DNA of 23,554 nt from a bacterium (GCA_020061125.1 JAGUYV010000461.1:1-23554); one strand, 5' to 3'. Positions 9,227 through 17,183 are shown, counted from the stretch's first letter. A program made the numbers and translations. The notes: generated from the sequence alone by a model not told the origin.

Positions 9227-10027
9227 TCACTCGGACATTTTCAGGATGGTGCCGCGCCGCCGCGCGCGCTTCTCGGACAGCATGACCAGCGTGTACAGCC
9301 CGGCCATGTAAATCGCGCTCAAGGCGTACCCTTTGAGCGCCGCGTGCTCATGGCCCCGCAATCCGAACGCCTGCCGGAACGCGTCCAGAAACCAGGTCAG
9401 GGGAATGGCCTGGCCCAGCATCCGCGCCGCGGGCGGCAGGATGTCCACCGGGTAATATATGCCGCACACAATCATGAGCACGCTCACGATGGACCACGCC
9501 GCAATCTCCGCCCGCATGCCGAACGAGTACAGCAGGATGATGATCAGTAATCCAATAAATAGCCCGGAAAGAAACAAACCGGAGAGAAAAACAATGGTTG
9601 GACCAATTCCGGCCTGTAGTATGTCGAATTTGAAAAGCCAGCGGATCAGCACCACGAGGACCATGAAAGTCACGGTTCCGCGGAACATGCCGAACAGCCA
9701 CGCGCCCACGATGTAGTGCCGCCTGCCCACGGGCGCTACCAGGGTGTGCTTCATGCTCTTGCTCCACATGTCGAACAGCAGAACATAGGACACATCAAGC
9801 TGGCAGGGCTGCAGCACGCTCATGGCCACCACGCCGGACAGCACCACGGCCGCGTCGCGGGTTCCGATCTGCAGGTACGCCAGCATGAACCCGATGCTTA
9901 ACACCGCAATAAAGGGCCAGTACAGCATGTCCCCCAGCAGGAACACATTCCGCTTGGTCATGGTCACATTGCGGTAGGTGAACGCGAAAGTTTTGGCGAT
10001 TTCACTGGATAAGTTCAAGAAAGACAT
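9227..10027 (-). CDS. ABC-2 type exporter permease
   Basis: 266 residues with about six hydrophobic segments and the ABC-2 membrane-domain pattern: a long cytoplasmic N-terminus, several helices, a conserved YYPVDILPP loop before IPLTWFLDAFRQAF near residues 201-227, and a short basic tail. It should form the inner-membrane channel driven by the ATPase encoded just upstream, exporting a lipid, glycan, drug or peptide; the substrate is not evident. Its start overlaps the ATPase gene by 26 nt, so the two are translationally coupled. GGAGG directly touches the ATG at 10027 (zero spacer), while an in-frame TTG at 10018 sits 9 nt after it, so the real start may be the TTG. Confidence 0.88.
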   Translation of the reverse strand: MSFLNLSSEIAKTFAFTYRNVTMTKRNVFLLGDMLYWPFIAVLSIGFMLAYLQIGTRDAAVVLSGVVAMSVLQPCQLDVSYVLLFDMWSKSMKHTLVAPVGRRHYIVGAWLFGMFRGTVTFMVLVVLIRWLFKFDILQAGIGPTIVFLSGLFLSGLFIGLLIIILLYSFGMRAEIAAWSIVSVLMIVCGIYYPVDILPPAARMLGQAIPLTWFLDAFRQAFGLRGHEHAALKGYALSAIYMAGLYTLVMLSEKRARRRGTILKMSE

Positions 10028-10763
10028 CCTCCAGCGTGGGATCCTTGACCTTGAAGCTGACCTGCTCCTTGAGTTCGTCGGGCGTGCCCTCCGCGGCCAG
10101 AGCGCCGCCGCGCAGAAACGCCACGCGCGCGCAGGTCTCCTCCACTTCCTTCATGTAGTGGCTGGTGAGCAGGATGGTCATGCCCTGCTCCTCGTGCACC
10201 TGGCGGATGATGCGGCGCATCTTGATGGCCATGTCCGGGTCCAGGCCGATGGTCGGCTCGTCCAGGAACAGGAGCGCGGGATCGCTCAAAAGAGCCTTGG
10301 CCAGGGCCAGGCGCTGCTTGGTGCCCGTGGACAGGCTGTCGAAGGTCGTGTTGCGGAACGCTTTGAGTTCCATGAGATCTATCACGCGCTCCACGCGCCG
10401 CCGCTTCTCGCGGCCGAGGTACCCGTACAGCATGGCGTAATAGGTGAGGTTTTCGGCCACGCTCATGCTCCACAGGAAATTCGGGTTGCCCGAGCAGATG
10501 TTGATGCTGCGCTTCACGAACTCCGGGTTGCGGCGCACATCGCGTCCGAAGATTTTAATGGTCCCGCTGTCCGGGTAGGTCAGATTGGCGATCAGGGACA
10601 GGAGCGTGGTTTTGCCTGTGCCGTTGGGCCCGAGGATGCCGTAAATCGTGCCCCGAGGCACGGTCAGGGACACCCCGTTCAGCACAGGCTTGCGCTTCAG
10701 CCCCAGAAACCCCGTGGGATAGCTCTTGAAAACATCCTGCACCTGTACTGCATATTCGGCCAT
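10002..10763 (-). CDS. ABC transporter ATP-binding protein (ABC-2 / NatA-like)
   Basis: 253 residues, the normal length for a single cytoplasmic ABC ATPase. Walker A is GPNGTGKT (45-52), Walker B is LLFLDEP (164-170), the D-loop follows (GLDPD, 173-177) and the switch His is in TSH (200-202). The signature reads LSTGTKQR (144-151) rather than LSGGQ, a form known from NatA-like exporters. The Q-loop region (SINICSGNPNFLWSM, 86-100) has no glutamine. It energises the permease whose gene overlaps its 3' end. AGGTGA lies about 4 nt before the ATG, and a perfect TATAAT (10863-10868) about 100 nt upstream suggests its own promoter. Confidence 0.9.
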   Translation of the reverse strand: MAEYAVQVQDVFKSYPTGFLGLKRKPVLNGVSLTVPRGTIYGILGPNGTGKTTLLSLIANLTYPDSGTIKIFGRDVRRNPEFVKRSINICSGNPNFLWSMSVAENLTYYAMLYGYLGREKRRRVERVIDLMELKAFRNTTFDSLSTGTKQRLALAKALLSDPALLFLDEPTIGLDPDMAIKMRRIIRQVHEEQGMTILLTSHYMKEVEETCARVAFLRGGALAAEGTPDELKEQVSFKVKDPTLEDVFLELIQ

Positions 10764-10862
10764 GCTTCACCTGCCCGGAGCGCGCCGCCCCATGTTTCTT
10801 TCCACAAATCAAACCCCGCGCGCGCCGCCATGTTCCGCGGCAGCGGGGCCAATGCTCTGGTT

Positions 10863-10868
10863 ATTATA
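10863..10868 (-). promoter_or_regulatory. -10 box for the ABC exporter genes
   Basis: A perfect TATAAT on the minus strand in an AT-rich island, about 100 nt before the ATPase ATG. No good -35 hexamer is seen. A 6-bp hairpin (10911-10926) upstream may mark the end of the HD-GYP transcript but lacks a U-tract. Confidence 0.45.
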
Positions 10869-10953
10869 CAAATTGCGGAGGAAAATCGCTCACCGATCGG
10901 AAACGCACGCGATTGCCGGGGCAATCAGCGGCCCGCGTGTTTCAATAGAAGAT

Positions 10954-11613
10954 TCAGGCGAAAACTTCCTTGCGCGAGTGCATCAGGGCGTCGTGATCCA
11001 CCATGCGCCAGGTTGCGGAATCCTCGACATGCGCCGGGATGGCCATGGCGCGCAGTTCGGTCTGGCGCTCCACGGCCGCGGCCACGATGTCCGCGTCGAA
11101 CTGCGTGCCGCCGTGCAGGCGCAGCTCGTCCATGGCTTCATCAAAAGGCATGGGTCTGCGGTAGGGGCGCATGGAGGTCATGGCGTCCAGGGCGTCGGCC
11201 ACGGCGATGATGCGGCTCCCGAGCGGGATGTCCTCTCCGGCCAGGCCGTCGGGGTAGCCTCTGCCGTCCACGCGCTCGTGATGGTGGCGCACGATGAGCG
11301 CCACGCCCTTGAGCGGACTCACATCCTTGAGGATGCGCGCCCCCAGGCGGCTGTGGCGCTGGATCTCCTTGTACTCCCATTCCTCGAGCGCGCCCGGCTT
11401 CTGCAAAATGCGGTCCTTGACGCCGATTTTGCCGATGTCGTGAAGGTGCGCGGCGATGTGGATGTCCGCGAAGTCCTCCAGACCCATGAAATCGCACAGC
11501 GCGCAGGTGATTTCCGACACATTGCGCGCGTGTTCGTTGGTGAAGGGGTCCTTGGCGTCCAGGGCCGAGGTGATGGCGTGGATGAAGTCGTGAAAATGCA
11601 TGTCACGGATCAT
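10954..11613 (-). CDS. Stand-alone HD-GYP domain protein (probable cyclic-di-GMP phosphodiesterase)
   Basis: 219 residues made almost entirely of one HD-GYP domain. Visible metal-binding and signature residues are NEHARNVSE (26-34), HDIGK (58-62), RHS (86-88), HHHERVDGRGYP (110-121) and VADALDAM (138-145). The family hydrolyses cyclic-di-GMP in the cytoplasm; many members carry a receiver or other sensor domain, absent here, so control would be by expression or by a partner. The complete HD and GYP motifs argue for an active enzyme. The start is the ATG at 11613, with GGAGG 6 nt upstream; an in-frame ATG at 11640 lies before that Shine-Dalgarno and is less likely. Neighbours give no clear functional link. 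Confidence 0.88.
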   Translation of the reverse strand: MIRDMHFHDFIHAITSALDAKDPFTNEHARNVSEITCALCDFMGLEDFADIHIAAHLHDIGKIGVKDRILQKPGALEEWEYKEIQRHSRLGARILKDVSPLKGVALIVRHHHERVDGRGYPDGLAGEDIPLGSRIIAVADALDAMTSMRPYRRPMPFDEAMDELRLHGGTQFDADIVAAAVERQTELRAMAIPAHVEDSATWRMVDHDALMHSRKEVFA

Positions 11614-11718
11614 GGGAGGCCTCCATTTCGCAACAAACACTTCCGGCGGTTCGCCCGCCCCGGACCCGGTTCCTTCAGATCCGGTTATTATGCGTTACAC
11701 AACGGTTCTTTCATTCCT

Positions 11719-11724
11719 ATTATA
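11719..11724 (-). promoter_or_regulatory. -10 box for the HD-GYP gene
   Basis: A perfect TATAAT on the minus strand about 105 nt before the ATG at 11613 and downstream of the preceding gene's terminator. A matching -35 is not obvious. Confidence 0.45.
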
Positions 11725-11781
11725 CCCGCCGCGGGCTTTGTTTTTCCGTCTGCCGCAGAATGTTTTTACGGCAACGAAAAC

Positions 11782-11809
11782 GCCGCCCGCATTTTGGGGT
11801 GCGAACGGC
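11782..11809 (-). terminator. Intrinsic terminator of the acetoacetyl-CoA synthetase gene
   Basis: On the minus strand a 10-bp stem (GCCGTTCGCA / TGCGGGCGGC, two G-U pairs) with an 8-nt loop CCCCAAAA, followed at once by GTTTTCGTT. It lies 139 nt past the stop codon at 11948. The plus strand has no U-tract after the hairpin, so the direction is minus. Confidence 0.7.
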
Positions 11810-11870
11810 GGTAATGTCACTGCCGGGGAGCCGCAGGCATCTCCGGGGTTATGCTTCATTTCAGATACAA

Positions 11871-11912
11871 CTCTGTCTCCGTGGCCTTCGCGTTTCCGTA
11901 CTCTCCGTGTCA
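11871..11912. repeat. Decayed half copy of the CACGGAG-type palindromic repeat
   Basis: The minus strand reads CACGGAGAGTACGGA and then a second CACGGAG, close to the left arm of the intact palindrome at 14065-14131 (CACGGAGAGCACGGA). The opposite arm is missing. It sits downstream of the acetoacetyl-CoA synthetase gene, while the intact copy sits upstream of it. Confidence 0.5.
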
Positions 11913-11947
11913 GATGGTAACCCGCAATCAAGCCCGCGCAAGCGCGC

Positions 11948-13903
11948 TCAATCCTTCAACTGCGGCAGATCCTTGTAAAGCTCCAGGCAATGGGGGTTGG
12001 CCAGGGCGTCGGCGTTTTTCACGGCGCGGCCGTGGATGATGTTCTTGACCGCGAGTTCCACCTTTTTCATGTTGATGGTGTACGGGATGTCCGCGATGGG
12101 AATGACCTTGGCGGGCACATGGCGCGGCGAGCAGTTCACCCGGATGTTGGTTTTGATCTTCTTGATCAGATCATCGTCGAGCTGTTTGCCCTCGGGCATT
12201 TTTACGAACAGGATGATGCGCACATCGTCTTCCCAGTCCTGGCCGATGACCAGGCTGTCGGCGATTTCCTCCATGCCCTCGACCACGCGGTAGATTTCCG
12301 CGGTGCCGATGCGCACGCCGCCGGGGTTGAGCGTGGCGTCGCTGCGGCCGTGGATCACGACCCCGCCGCGCTCGTTGATGGTGATGAAGTCGCCGTGGCA
12401 CCAGATGCCGTCGTATTTGTCGAAATATGCTCCGTGGTATTTTGCACCGTCCGGGTCGTTCCAGAAATGGATGGGCATGGACGGGAACGGCTTGAGGCAC
12501 ACAAGCTCGCCCGCTTCGTTAATCACGGGCTTGCCCTCGTCGTTGAACGCCTGCACGGCCATGGCCAGGCACCGCGCCTGCAGTTCGCCCTTGTACACCG
12601 GCCCGATGGGATTGCCCGCGGCGAAGCACCCGTTCAAATCCGTGCCGCCCGAGATGGACGACAGGCAGATGTCTTCCTTGATTTGCTTGTACACAAAGTC
12701 GAAGCTCTCGGGCGACAGGGGCGAGCCGGTCGAAAGCATGGCTTTGAGCGTGTCCACTTTGTACTGCTCTTTTGGCTTCACGCCCGCGTCTTCCACGCTG
12801 GCGATGTACTTGGCGCTGGTGCCGAAGATGGTCATGCCCTCGTCCTCGGCGTATTTGAAAATCGCGCCCGCGTCCGGATAGAACGGCGAGCCGTCGAACT
12901 GCAGGATGGTGGCGCCCACGGACAGCGAACTTGTGAGCCAGTTCCACATCATCCACCCGCAGGTGGTGAAGTAGAAAATTTTGTCCTCGCGCTTGAGGTC
13001 CGTGTGCAGGAGCAGTTCCTTCATGTGGTGGATGAGGATGCCGCCCGCGCTCTGCACCATGCACTTGGGCAGGCCCGTGGTGCCAGAGGAGTACATGATG
13101 TACAACGGGTGATCGAAGGGCAGTTGCTCGAATTCGATGTCCAGGCCTTTTTCATGGGAGATGAAATCCGCGTAGTGAACCGCACCCTTGAGCATGGAGA
13201 TGTCCGCTCGCTCCTCGGTGTAGGGAACCACCACGACTTTGGGGTGCGAGGTGAGCTGCTCGAAGATGCCTGCGACTTTGTCCAGAGAGCTGAAAGTTTT
13301 GCCGTTGTAGGAATAGCCGTTGGCCGTGAATAGAACCTTTGGCTCGATCTGGCCGAAGCGGTCGAGCACGCCCTTGACGCCGAAGTCGGGCGAGCACGAG
13401 GACCATGCCGCGCCGATGCTGGCCGCGGCGAGCATGGCGATTACGGTCTGGGGCATGTTGGGCATGAACCCGGTCACGCGGTCGCCTTTTTGCACGCCCG
13501 CCGCACGCAGGCTTTTGGCCAGGCGCGCCACTTCGTCGTACAGCCCGGCGTAGGTGTAGCGCACGGGCTGGCTCATGGCCTCGCCCTTGAACACGATGGC
13601 CGGGCGGTCGTCACGGTAACGAAGAAGATTTTCCGCAAAATTCAGTTTTGCGCCGGTGAACCATTTCGCGCCGGGCATCTTGTCCGGATCGTCAATCACC
13701 TGGTCATAACCCTGTGAGGCGATGATCCCGGCGTAGTCCCACATGGCCGCCCAGAAGTCCGCGATATTGTTCACGGTCCACTCGTACAGTTCGGGGTAGT
13801 CCTTGAAATCCGTGCCGTGCTTTTGATTGATTTTCTGCATGAATTCGAACATGTTGGTGCTTTTGATGCGTTCCTGCGAAGGTTTCCACAACATCTCGGC
13901 CAT
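11948..13903 (-). CDS. aacS: Acetoacetyl-CoA synthetase (acetoacetate-CoA ligase)
   Basis: 651 residues, the usual length of the family. It activates acetoacetate with ATP and CoA through an acyl-adenylate, feeding ketone bodies or PHB breakdown products into acetyl-CoA and lipid metabolism in the cytoplasm. The N-terminal cap domain has [15 protein letters not shown] (80-94). ATP-binding motifs are [10 protein letters not shown] (271-280), GWMMWNW (316-322), SGGTDL (418-423), WCHGDF (501-506) and [15 protein letters not shown] (519-533). The catalytic lysine of the adenylation half-reaction should be K613 in NMKKVE. The separation into MWNW and GGTDL segments points to acetoacetyl- rather than acetyl-CoA synthetase. 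GAGGTGG precedes the ATG at 13903 by about 6 nt. It is monocistronic, with its own promoter (13980-14009) and terminator. Confidence 0.92.
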   Translation of the reverse strand: MAEMLWKPSQERIKSTNMFEFMQKINQKHGTDFKDYPELYEWTVNNIADFWAAMWDYAGIIASQGYDQVIDDPDKMPGAKWFTGAKLNFAENLLRYRDDRPAIVFKGEAMSQPVRYTYAGLYDEVARLAKSLRAAGVQKGDRVTGFMPNMPQTVIAMLAAASIGAAWSSCSPDFGVKGVLDRFGQIEPKVLFTANGYSYNGKTFSSLDKVAGIFEQLTSHPKVVVVPYTEERADISMLKGAVHYADFISHEKGLDIEFEQLPFDHPLYIMYSSGTTGLPKCMVQSAGGILIHHMKELLLHTDLKREDKIFYFTTCGWMMWNWLTSSLSVGATILQFDGSPFYPDAGAIFKYAEDEGMTIFGTSAKYIASVEDAGVKPKEQYKVDTLKAMLSTGSPLSPESFDFVYKQIKEDICLSSISGGTDLNGCFAAGNPIGPVYKGELQARCLAMAVQAFNDEGKPVINEAGELVCLKPFPSMPIHFWNDPDGAKYHGAYFDKYDGIWCHGDFITINERGGVVIHGRSDATLNPGGVRIGTAEIYRVVEGMEEIADSLVIGQDWEDDVRIILFVKMPEGKQLDDDLIKKIKTNIRVNCSPRHVPAKVIPIADIPYTINMKKVELAVKNIIHGRAVKNADALANPHCLELYKDLPQLKD

Positions 13904-13979
13904 TGGGATTCCACCTCGTAACCTGAATGAATTGCCGGACGGCGAAACGCCGCGACTGCGGGACGGTTCTTAAGAGGGG

Positions 13980-14009
13980 ATAATAACCGCCCGCGGCGCG
14001 GGGTGTCAA
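13980..14009 (-). promoter_or_regulatory. Sigma70 promoter of the acetoacetyl-CoA synthetase gene
   Basis: On the minus strand a consensus -35 TTGACA, an 18-nt GC-rich spacer and a -10 TATTAT (five of six). This predicts a start near 13973 and a leader of about 70 nt. Confidence 0.7.
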
Positions 14010-14064
14010 TGCGGCGCGGGCGCGGAAGGTTTCCTTGGCGGCGCATGTGCGCATGAAAAGTTGA

Positions 14065-14131
14065 ATCACGGAGAGCACGGAGATACGGAGAAACCCGGTG
14101 TTTCCCTCCGCGCCTCCGTGTCCTCCGTGAT
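14065..14131. repeat. 67-nt imperfect palindrome of the CACGGAG / CTCCGTG class
   Basis: The left arm starts ATCACGGAGAGCACGGAG and the right arm ends CTCCGTGTCCTCCGTGAT; the centre is AAACCCGGTGTTT. The arms pair over about 26-28 positions with few mismatches and would make one long hairpin. Each arm is itself built of repeated ACGGAG units. From general knowledge, palindromes of this look recur in many environmental bacterial genomes between genes and are often mis-annotated as small proteins reading NHGEHGDTEK and SLRASVSSV; exactly that frame is present here at 14061-14130. Confidence 0.75.
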
Positions 14132-14180
14132 AATGCTTTGCCGCAAACCGGTCATTCCCGAGCAGTTGATAAGCCTCGAG

Positions 14181-14209
14181 TTGGCAAACCGCGGCCGCGC
14201 GGGTAAACT
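14181..14209 (+). promoter_or_regulatory. Promoter of the nucleoside hydrolase gene
   Basis: TTGGCA, a 17-nt spacer and TAAACT. The expected transcription start (about 14215-14217) is immediately before the ATG at 14218, which has no Shine-Dalgarno, so a leaderless mRNA is predicted. Confidence 0.55.
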
Positions 14210-14217
14210 TTTTATCC

Positions 14218-15249
14218 ATGAAAATGCTGCTTCAAACACCGGTGATTCTGGATGTGGACACGGGCGTGGACGATGCGCTGGGCATCATTCTGGCGCTGAA
14301 TTCCCCGGAACTGGATTTGCGCGCGATAACCGTGTGCGGGGGCAACAACGGCCTGGAGCAATGCTGCCTGAACACCGTGCGCGTGACGCATTTTGCGCTC
14401 AAGGAGCTGTGTCCGGCCGTGGCCGCGCCGGTTGTGGCGCGCGGACTCAACCCCGGCGGCAAGGAGCCGGAAGGCGCGGCCGTGCATGGCGGAGACGGAC
14501 TGGGCGGCATCTCGCACCGGCTCGCATTCGAGGGCGAGGATGATCTGATCGTGCCCCAGGCCGCGCCCGTGGTGCGCGCGGTTCTGGACCACGCCGAAGC
14601 CGCAGGCGAAAAAATCACCATCGTCACCACAGGCCCGCTCACGAATTTCGCGTCCTGGACCCTGGATATGCCGGACCTGCTGCTGAACACAGTATCCGAG
14701 GTCATCTGCATGGGCGGCGCGTTCCGGGCCGGCGGCAACATAACCCCGGCCGCGGAATTCAACATTTACGAAGACCCGTCGGCTGCGGCCGTGGCGCTCG
14801 CGTTCTGCCGCGGAGACGAACGCAGCGGCCCCGCCATCCCCATCACCTTCGCGGGCCTGGATGTCACGCACAAAGTGGTTCTGCGCCGCGCGGTTATCGA
14901 GAACCTCGCCGCACGGCATCCGCACGCCGCCATGCCCGCTTTCGTGCGCGACCTCACGACCACTTACATGGACTTCTACGAGCGCGTCCGGGGACTCGAA
15001 GGCTGCGCCCTGCACGATCCCCTGGCAGTGGCTCTGGCCATAGACAAGTCATTTTGCGCCATCGAGCCTCTTCATGTGGAGATCGAAACCCGAGGAGAGC
15101 ACACCCGCGGCATGACCGTGGCCGACACCCGCGATTCCCTCCCGGCAAAACAGAACCCCAAGCGCACCACGGGCGTTTGCACGGCCGTGGACGCGGACCG
15201 GTTCGAGAAGTTTTTCCTGCAGCGGGTGACAGGGATTGAAGCCGATTAA
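14218..15249 (+). CDS. Inosine-uridine preferring nucleoside hydrolase family protein
   Basis: 343 residues, slightly longer than typical members. The family cleaves the N-glycosidic bond of ribonucleosides to base plus ribose in purine and pyrimidine salvage, in the cytoplasm. The calcium-binding N-terminal motif DVDTGVDDA spans 12-20, with D12, D14, D18 and D19 present. Further family marks are TVCGGN (38-43), VTTGPLTN (136-143), MGGAF (165-169), AEFNIYEDPSAA (179-190) and the C-terminal HDPLA (266-270), which supplies the remaining metal ligand and catalytic His. Base specificity cannot be read from this. No Shine-Dalgarno precedes the ATG; the second Met (residue 3) has none either. The next gene follows after 36 nt on the same strand and may be co-transcribed. 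Confidence 0.9.
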   Translation: MKMLLQTPVILDVDTGVDDALGIILALNSPELDLRAITVCGGNNGLEQCCLNTVRVTHFALKELCPAVAAPVVARGLNPGGKEPEGAAVHGGDGLGGISHRLAFEGEDDLIVPQAAPVVRAVLDHAEAAGEKITIVTTGPLTNFASWTLDMPDLLLNTVSEVICMGGAFRAGGNITPAAEFNIYEDPSAAAVALAFCRGDERSGPAIPITFAGLDVTHKVVLRRAVIENLAARHPHAAMPAFVRDLTTTYMDFYERVRGLEGCALHDPLAVALAIDKSFCAIEPLHVEIETRGEHTRGMTVADTRDSLPAKQNPKRTTGVCTAVDADRFEKFFLQRVTGIEAD

Positions 15250-15285
15250 CCATTCTTTGCTAACAGCAAGCAACGGGAGCCGCCC

Positions 15286-16416
15286 ATGAAACAAGGCACA
15301 GCGCACCTTGCACGATCATTTATCGCGGGCTTGATCCTGCTCGCTGCGCCGGTCCGGCCCGGCATGGCCTCGGACGCGCCGCAACCGCCCGCCATGGAAC
15401 CCTGTCCACAAGACATGGTCTTCATCCCGGCAGGGGAATTTCTCAAGGGCTGGGACAACGGCGAACCCGACGAACGGCCCGAAGTCGTGCAGTTCACCGG
15501 CCCCTATTGCATTGACGCCTACGAATTCCCGAACAAAAAAGACGGCATGCCCGCGGCGGATGTGTCATTCGAGCAGGCCGCGCAATCGTGCGCCGCACAG
15601 AACAAGCGCCTGTGCAATGAACCGGAATGGGAACGCGCCTGCCGCGGCCCTCGCGGCCTTGTCTACACAAGCACACAGGATTACAACCAGATCCGGTGCA
15701 ACCTCAACAGCGCCGGCGCGCAGGCAGCGGGCGCAAACCCGGAATGCGGCAACGCCTACGGCGTGCTCGACATGACCGGCAACCTGTGGGAATGGGTGGA
15801 CGGCGTGTACAGCGAGGAAAATCCCTGGCCGCTCATCAAGGGCGGTTCTTTTAAGAAGGGCGCGCTGTTCGCGTCCTGCTACGCACGGTTCACCCAGCCC
15901 CCGGAAGCCCAGAGCGACAGCGTGGGCTTCCGCTGCTGCGCGGACGCCGCGAATGAATCAATCCCGAAATACGGAGACGGCTGCGGAGCAAACCCAGGCC
16001 CTTTCATCCACGATGATATCCTCGCCCTGAAACAGGACGCGAAAGTTGTGTTCATCCTGTTCGTTGCGCCGGAACAAATCCCCGGCAGTTCAAATAATGC
16101 GCCGCGTGCAATCATTATGCAAAACGATGGCACAGCGTCGTTGATTAACAATGCCGAAAAGAGCAAAGATAAATGGGCGCTGACCGGCCTTGCGCCGGAA
16201 TCCGCGAAATCCATTGCAGATTCAGTCACAGGCTGGTTCGAGGCCAACCACGGTCCCGAGACCTTCAATTATTTCTGGTCCTGTCCGGGAACACGCATTT
16301 ATGCGTTTCATGGGGACAAAGAAACCTGGATAAGCATCAGCCAGAAAACCGCAGCCATTGCGGATCCCGTTCTGTCGGGCATCGCGGACAAGGTTCTCGC
16401 CCTGCCATTAAAATAG
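15286..16416 (+). CDS. Exported formylglycine-generating-enzyme-like (SUMF1 family) protein with unknown C-terminal domain
   Basis: 376 residues. A signal peptide is likely (residues 1-28: basic start, hydrophobic SFIAGLILLAAPV, cut near GMA-SD). Residues 40-220 are a SUMF1/FGE-sulfatase fold: QDMVFIPAGEFLKG (42-55), CIDAYEFPN (75-83), ADVSFEQAAQSC (91-102), KRLCNEPEWERACRG (107-121), YGVLDMTGNLWEWVDG (158-173), KGGSF (185-189) and VGFRCC (213-218). The Cys pair of authentic formylglycine-generating enzyme is not in its usual context, so a structural or C-type-lectin-like role is more likely than sulfatase activation. Residues 230-376 form a second domain I do not recognise. GGGAG sits 6 nt before the ATG. 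It follows the nucleoside hydrolase gene by 36 nt and ends flush against the convergent phosphatidyltransferase gene. Confidence 0.85.
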   Translation: MKQGTAHLARSFIAGLILLAAPVRPGMASDAPQPPAMEPCPQDMVFIPAGEFLKGWDNGEPDERPEVVQFTGPYCIDAYEFPNKKDGMPAADVSFEQAAQSCAAQNKRLCNEPEWERACRGPRGLVYTSTQDYNQIRCNLNSAGAQAAGANPECGNAYGVLDMTGNLWEWVDGVYSEENPWPLIKGGSFKKGALFASCYARFTQPPEAQSDSVGFRCCADAANESIPKYGDGCGANPGPFIHDDILALKQDAKVVFILFVAPEQIPGSSNNAPRAIIMQNDGTASLINNAEKSKDKWALTGLAPESAKSIADSVTGWFEANHGPETFNYFWSCPGTRIYAFHGDKETWISISQKTAAIADPVLSGIADKVLALPLK

Positions 16417-17022
16417 TTACTCTTCTTCCTCATCCCGCCGCCCGCCGAAAAGAGCCTTCATGCCCTGCGGGAAAATCCAGCCGCCCTTGCGCAGATACGA
16501 CACATAAGCCAGTACTGTGAACAGCGTGGCCAGGTACATCATGCAGGAAATCAGCTCGGGCTTGAGTTTCAGAAGCGCGAAAAACACCACCGACGCCTGA
16601 ACCGGATATGTGGCTTTCACAATCATTGTGGGCGTGGGAAAAGTTACCGCGGGATTCCTGCGCTTGATCCGCGTGAACAGGAATATGCCGATGAGCGTGC
16701 TGATGTCCGCGTACACGATAATCACCACATAAAGTATGGGCGACACGGGATACGCGCCGCGTGTTCCGTTCAGCAGCCCCACGGCAAGTATCACGATGAG
16801 CAGCGGCGACATGAGCAGGCGATCCGCGGTCAAATCGAACATGGCCCCGAAATCGCTCTGCTGTTTGAGGCGGCGCGCGAACTGCCCGTCAAGAAAATCC
16901 GTGAAAATGGCGATTAGAAACAGTCCCGCAGCCGCCTTGAGATCGTCCGGCCTGCGGATTACGATGGACATGATCACCACGGCCAAGAAAATTCTGAACC
17001 CCGTCAGTATGTTTGGTATCAT
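16417..17022 (-). CDS. CDP-alcohol phosphatidyltransferase (probable CDP-diacylglycerol-glycerol-3-phosphate type)
   Basis: 201 residues, the usual length for PgsA-like enzymes, with about five to six hydrophobic helices in the inner membrane. The whole family motif DGxxARx8GxxxDxxxD is present: D45, G46, A49, R50, G59, D63 and D67, which hold the metal and CDP-alcohol. The start IPNILTGFRI is typical of PgsA, which makes phosphatidylglycerophosphate in phospholipid synthesis; other CDP-alcohol transferases cannot be excluded. The C-terminus ends in an acidic stretch (DEEEE). The ATG at 17022 is chosen because GGGAG lies about 10 nt upstream and the family begins here; the open frame extends further upstream (to 17139) without family similarity. 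Confidence 0.87.
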   Translation of the reverse strand: MIPNILTGFRIFLAVVIMSIVIRRPDDLKAAAGLFLIAIFTDFLDGQFARRLKQQSDFGAMFDLTADRLLMSPLLIVILAVGLLNGTRGAYPVSPILYVVIIVYADISTLIGIFLFTRIKRRNPAVTFPTPTMIVKATYPVQASVVFFALLKLKPELISCMMYLATLFTVLAYVSYLRKGGWIFPQGMKALFGGRRDEEEE

Positions 17023-17137
17023 GCGAAACCGGCTCCCGCCCGCGGCCGCGCGCACACGCCGCCCTGGCCCCTGTTTTTGTCCTGCTTCTCCAGAAAAGAC
17101 GCGGCAGTCCGCAATGCAATTCTGCATCTTTGAGCGC

Positions 17138-17146
17138 ATTATAGCA
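17138..17146 (-). promoter_or_regulatory. Extended -10 promoter of the phosphatidyltransferase gene
   Basis: On the minus strand TGCTATAAT, the TGn-TATAAT form that can work without a -35. The predicted leader to the ATG at 17022 is about 108 nt. Confidence 0.55.
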
Positions 17147-17183
17147 CATCAGAAATCGCAAAGGAAACAGAACACTTTATCAA

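Larger units (their letters stand above)
11614..11947. other. Gene-free stretch between acetoacetyl-CoA synthetase and HD-GYP genes
   Basis: From right to left on the minus strand it holds a decayed half copy of a palindromic repeat (11871-11912), a terminator (11782-11809), a TATAAT box (11719-11724) and the Shine-Dalgarno of the HD-GYP gene. I see no coding potential. Confidence 0.6.
13904..14217. other. Divergent intergenic region with two promoters and a palindromic repeat
   Basis: Separates the minus-strand acetoacetyl-CoA synthetase gene from the plus-strand nucleoside hydrolase gene. It contains a promoter for each (13980-14009 minus, 14181-14209 plus) and, between them, the long inverted repeat at 14065-14131. 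Short open frames over the repeat are not genes. Confidence 0.7.

Noticed and set aside
10911-10926. 6-bp hairpin after the HD-GYP gene as its terminator
   Set aside because: The stem is short and no U-tract follows on the minus strand.
14061-14543. 160-codon open frame starting NHGEHGDTEK
   Set aside because: It is the translation of the palindromic repeat followed by an out-of-frame reading of the nucleoside hydrolase gene.
15286-16416. Annotation as an active sulfatase-modifying enzyme
   Set aside because: The characteristic active-site cysteine context is not visible, the protein is exported and no sulfatase lies nearby.
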